DNA of 8,109 bases from positions 1-8,109 of the forward strand of contig CAISYK010000496.1 in assembly GCA_903889605.1 (NCBI GenBank), given 5' to 3'. Under the pieces are notes generated by a model. The model did not search any database, was not told the origin of the DNA, and was given only the letters and a program-made list of their open reading frames with translations. This stretch comes from an uncultured Bacteroidota bacterium. GTDB lineage: Bacteria; Bacteroidota; Bacteroidia; 2-12-FULL-35-15. Positions 5,957 through 8,109 of the stretch are shown here, one piece after another. How positions within the stretch are numbered: position 1 is the stretch's first letter; each line of letters opens with the position of its first letter. Position numbers and translations under genes: made by a program.

Positions 5957-5990
5957 ATTCTACTTCAATCTTGTATTAAAATTCCAAAAA

Positions 5991-7682
5991 ATGAAACACA
6001 AAGGCAGGCAAATAATAAAAATAATAACAACGAATGTTTCACTACTCTATTCCATCAGTTTTTTGTTTATCCCAAATAATGCCGATGCTCAATGTAGTGC
6101 GACAATACCTTCGTGGTGTAAAATTGGCAATTCAAACACAACAACTTCTGACTTTGTTGGAACTTCAGATGCTGTACCGTTAATATTTAGAACAAATAAC
6201 ACAGAATGGATGCGAATAGATATTTTAGGAAATGTTGGAATATTCACACCTACACCTTCTTATAAATTAGATGTAACTGGGGACATTAATCTTACAGGTG
6301 CATTGAGAATAGGCGCAAATGCAGGTCTTGCCGATCAAGTTTTAACTTCTACTGCGGGAGGAGCTAATATATGGACTAACCCAATAACTTCTGTTACCGG
6401 AACTGCTCCTATTATTTCAAGCGGAGGCTTTGCACCTATTATTTCTATCCCGCAGTCAAACGCAACTACCGATGGTTATCTTTCTTTTGCTAATTGGAAT
6501 ACGTTTAATAATAAAGTTAACGGCATTGGCATCGCTAACTATCTTGCACGATGGACTTCATCTAATAATATTACTACAGGTGCTACATTTGATAACGGAA
6601 CTAATGTTGGTATTGGCACAGCAAACCCTCAGGCAAAATTTGAGGTGCAGGATGGATGTGTTACATTTGAAGGTACAGGAGGAGGGCCATCACTCCTAAC
6701 TGGTTCCGGCACCAGAATGATGTGGGTTCCCTCAAAAGCTGCATTTAGGGCAGGAACTGTTTTTGGATACACATGGGACGATGTTAACATAGGGACATCT
6801 TCAGCTGCTTTCGGAATAAATACATCTGCTAAATCCTACGCTTCTTTTGTAATTGGTATGTATAACAAAGTCCCGGCATCTTTTTCCTCAACTACATGGG
6901 TTCCCACAGATCAGCTGTTTGTTATTGGAAATGGCGACCATATAACCCAAAAAAATGCAATGACGGTTTTAAAGAATGGAAATGTTGGAATTCTGACAAC
7001 AACTCCTAAAAATAAATTGGATGTACAAGGAGGAATTGCAATAGGTAATACTTATGCCGGGACTATACTTGCACCTGCTGATGGGGCAATTATAAAAGGT
7101 AAGGTTGGTATTGGAACGGCAACACCCTCTGAAAAACTGGATGTTGCTGGAAATATTAAGGTAAACCTCAATCAAATATATTTTAAAGATGCGAACCATG
7201 GCTTAGGTTATTTTATTACTTATGAAGGTAAAGCAATTGATGGGCCTGTATTATATGGATATACCGCAGGAGCTTTAGGAACTAAACAAGCTGGTTCTCA
7301 AAAGATAGCATTATACTGGAATTCAAGCGGTAACGTAGGTATCGGAACTACTTTAACAGGAGCCACTTATGATCCAAACTATAAATTAGCTGTAAATGGA
7401 GCCGTTAGGGCAAAAAGATTTGTAGTTGAAACCAATTGGAGTGATTTTGTTTTTGAAAAAAATTACAAATTACTGCCATTAGAAAAAGTTGAGGAATATA
7501 TAAAACAAAACGGGCATCTGCCTGAAATGCCATGTGCCAAAGAAGTAGAAACTAATGGCGGTGATTTAGGCAATTTAGTAAAATTGCAAATGCAAAAAAT
7601 TGAAGAACTAACACTTTATGCAATTGAACAAAATAAAAAAATTGAAGAGTTAAGCCAACAAATTAAATCTCAGAAAAAATGA
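5991..7682 (+). CDS. Secreted GNVGIGT-repeat protein with tail-fibre-like architecture
   Basis: The 563-residue protein begins with a basic segment and hydrophobic stretch ending IPNNADAQ, a signal peptide likely cut after Ala33. Residues about 133-177 (ITSVTGTAPIISSGG, then DGYLSFANWNTFNNKV) and 180-200 (IANYLARWTSSNNITTGATF) match linker modules common in Bacteroidota tail-fibre-like surface proteins. The repeat GNVGIGTxxPxxKLDVxG occurs five times, near residues 80, 203, 330, 370 and 447; copies 1 and 3 are degenerate (VGIFT, VGILT). The C-terminal part (about 478-563) reads VVETNWSDFVFEKNYKLLPL, then KQNGHLPEMP, and ends in a Lys/Glu-rich coiled coil (EELTLYAIEQNKKIEELSQQ), likely a trimerisation or chaperone-like end. 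I do not see the peptidase S74 autocleavage motif or a T9SS C-terminal domain. It is probably exported to the cell surface; function unknown. The stop overlaps the next start by ATGA. Confidence 0.8.
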   Translation: MKHKGRQIIKIITTNVSLLYSISFLFIPNNADAQCSATIPSWCKIGNSNTTTSDFVGTSDAVPLIFRTNNTEWMRIDILGNVGIFTPTPSYKLDVTGDINLTGALRIGANAGLADQVLTSTAGGANIWTNPITSVTGTAPIISSGGFAPIISIPQSNATTDGYLSFANWNTFNNKVNGIGIANYLARWTSSNNITTGATFDNGTNVGIGTANPQAKFEVQDGCVTFEGTGGGPSLLTGSGTRMMWVPSKAAFRAGTVFGYTWDDVNIGTSSAAFGINTSAKSYASFVIGMYNKVPASFSSTTWVPTDQLFVIGNGDHITQKNAMTVLKNGNVGILTTTPKNKLDVQGGIAIGNTYAGTILAPADGAIIKGKVGIGTATPSEKLDVAGNIKVNLNQIYFKDANHGLGYFITYEGKAIDGPVLYGYTAGALGTKQAGSQKIALYWNSSGNVGIGTTLTGATYDPNYKLAVNGAVRAKRFVVETNWSDFVFEKNYKLLPLEKVEEYIKQNGHLPEMPCAKEVETNGGDLGNLVKLQMQKIEELTLYAIEQNKKIEELSQQIKSQKK

Positions 7683-8109
7683 AACAAATCCTAATAACAG
7701 TTATTTTAATATTGGGTATTAATCCTTTATTCTCTCAAAAAGACACATCCCAATTTTATAATAAAACTTTACATAATAATAATTTTTCTATTGAGTTGGG
7801 AGGGAAGGCTCTTGCATATTCAATAGGTTATGAAAGGACAGTTTATAAATCAAAGAAACTATTATTGACCGCTACAATAAATACAAGTTATGAGCCATTT
7901 TTGTACGATGCAATATTACCAATAGGATTAAACACATTGATTGGGGAAAATCGAAACAAATTAATACTTGGATTATCTGCAACAACGGTTTTTGATTTTA
8001 ACCCGTATCCTAAAACTAGAAAAGAAAGGATGTCATACAAGGCTTCAGGTTGGTATTATCTTCCACTTTATAACTTAGAATTTATACAGCCTTCGTTGGG
8101 ATGGCGCAG
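7679..8109 (+). CDS. Exported, probably outer-membrane beta-barrel protein, 3' end missing
   Basis: The ATG at 7679 overlaps the preceding TGA stop as ATGA, a classic sign of coupled translation. 143 codons are visible before the right edge. The product starts MKQILITVILILGINPLFSQ, a short signal peptide with cleavage likely before or after Gln20. The mature part has alternating, aromatic-rich strands (FSIELGGKALAYSIGYERTV, KLLLTATINTSYEPF, LILGLSATTVFDF), and strands with PLGL/PIGL-type turns, as in small Bacteroidota outer-membrane barrels. I do not recognise a named family, and the barrel call is inference from strand pattern only. The pairing with a secreted repeat protein suggests a joint surface role. 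Confidence 0.7.
   Translation, partial: MKQILITVILILGINPLFSQKDTSQFYNKTLHNNNFSIELGGKALAYSIGYERTVYKSKKLLLTATINTSYEPFLYDAILPIGLNTLIGENRNKLILGLSATTVFDFNPYPKTRKERMSYKASGWYYLPLYNLEFIQPSLGWR

Larger units (their letters stand above)
5498..5990. other. Repeat-rich intergenic region upstream of the surface-protein operon
   Basis: 493 bp without a credible gene. A 70-codon frame from a TTG at 5566 to 5778 has no ATG start and a composition explained by the local A/T runs; I do not call it. The region holds an ordered set of symmetrical elements: a hairpin at 5701-5727, a perfect 12-bp palindrome TTTTTCGAAAAA at 5748-5759, a 12-bp-stem inverted repeat at 5788-5823, a G/C-rich hairpin at 5851-5866 with an 8-T run at 5882-5889, and a 21-bp tandem repeat at 5918-5956. 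No clear terminator directly follows the DUF5683 stop. The density of symmetry suggests transcriptional control of the gene at 5991. Confidence 0.6.

Overview
The window looks like chromosomal DNA from a member of the Bacteroidota. It is AT-rich. Its genes have A-rich leaders without Shine-Dalgarno sequences, and several are preceded by TAnnTTTG/TAnnTTCG boxes, the Bacteroidota -7 element. It carries families typical of that phylum: a long S16 ribosomal protein with a Lys/Ala-rich tail, a DUF5683 protein after parAB, and a secreted GNVGIGT-repeat protein. It encodes no tRNA, rRNA, CRISPR array, transposase or recognisable phage module.

Layout. Positions 1-550 (minus strand) hold a universal stress protein that runs off the left edge. 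A divergent non-coding gap of 367 bp contains a good promoter for rpsP (S16, 918-1427), which ends in a strong intrinsic terminator. A gap of about 590 bp follows, with no gene and a REP-like palindrome. Then comes a cluster in one orientation: a UPF0173/YtkL-type metallo-beta-lactamase-fold hydrolase (2079-2774), parA (2899-3717), parB (3844-4761) and a DUF5683 envelope protein (4754-5497) whose start overlaps the end of parB. After a 493-bp gap full of inverted and direct repeats comes a two-gene unit with an ATGA overlap: a secreted repeat protein with a tail-fibre-like architecture (5991-7682) and a secreted, probably beta-barrel outer-membrane protein cut by the right edge (7679-8109).

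How it works together. ParA (ATPase) and ParB (CTP-dependent clamp) form the chromosome partition machine; I found no convincing parS in the window. The hydrolase and the DUF5683 protein are neighbours whose roles are unknown. The last two genes are probably translated together and both are exported, so they may form a surface pair.

Most of the window is ordinary housekeeping DNA. The points that deserve a second look are: a family of CCTCC/GGGAGG palindromes on both sides of parB, one of which lies inside the DUF5683 reading frame and seems to have created a roughly 45-residue extension ahead of the signal peptide; an operator-like array of CGTAAAAA sites and a 21-bp tandem repeat upstream of the surface-protein operon; and degenerate glycine positions in the repeat protein. 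I did not find a clearly new multi-gene system.
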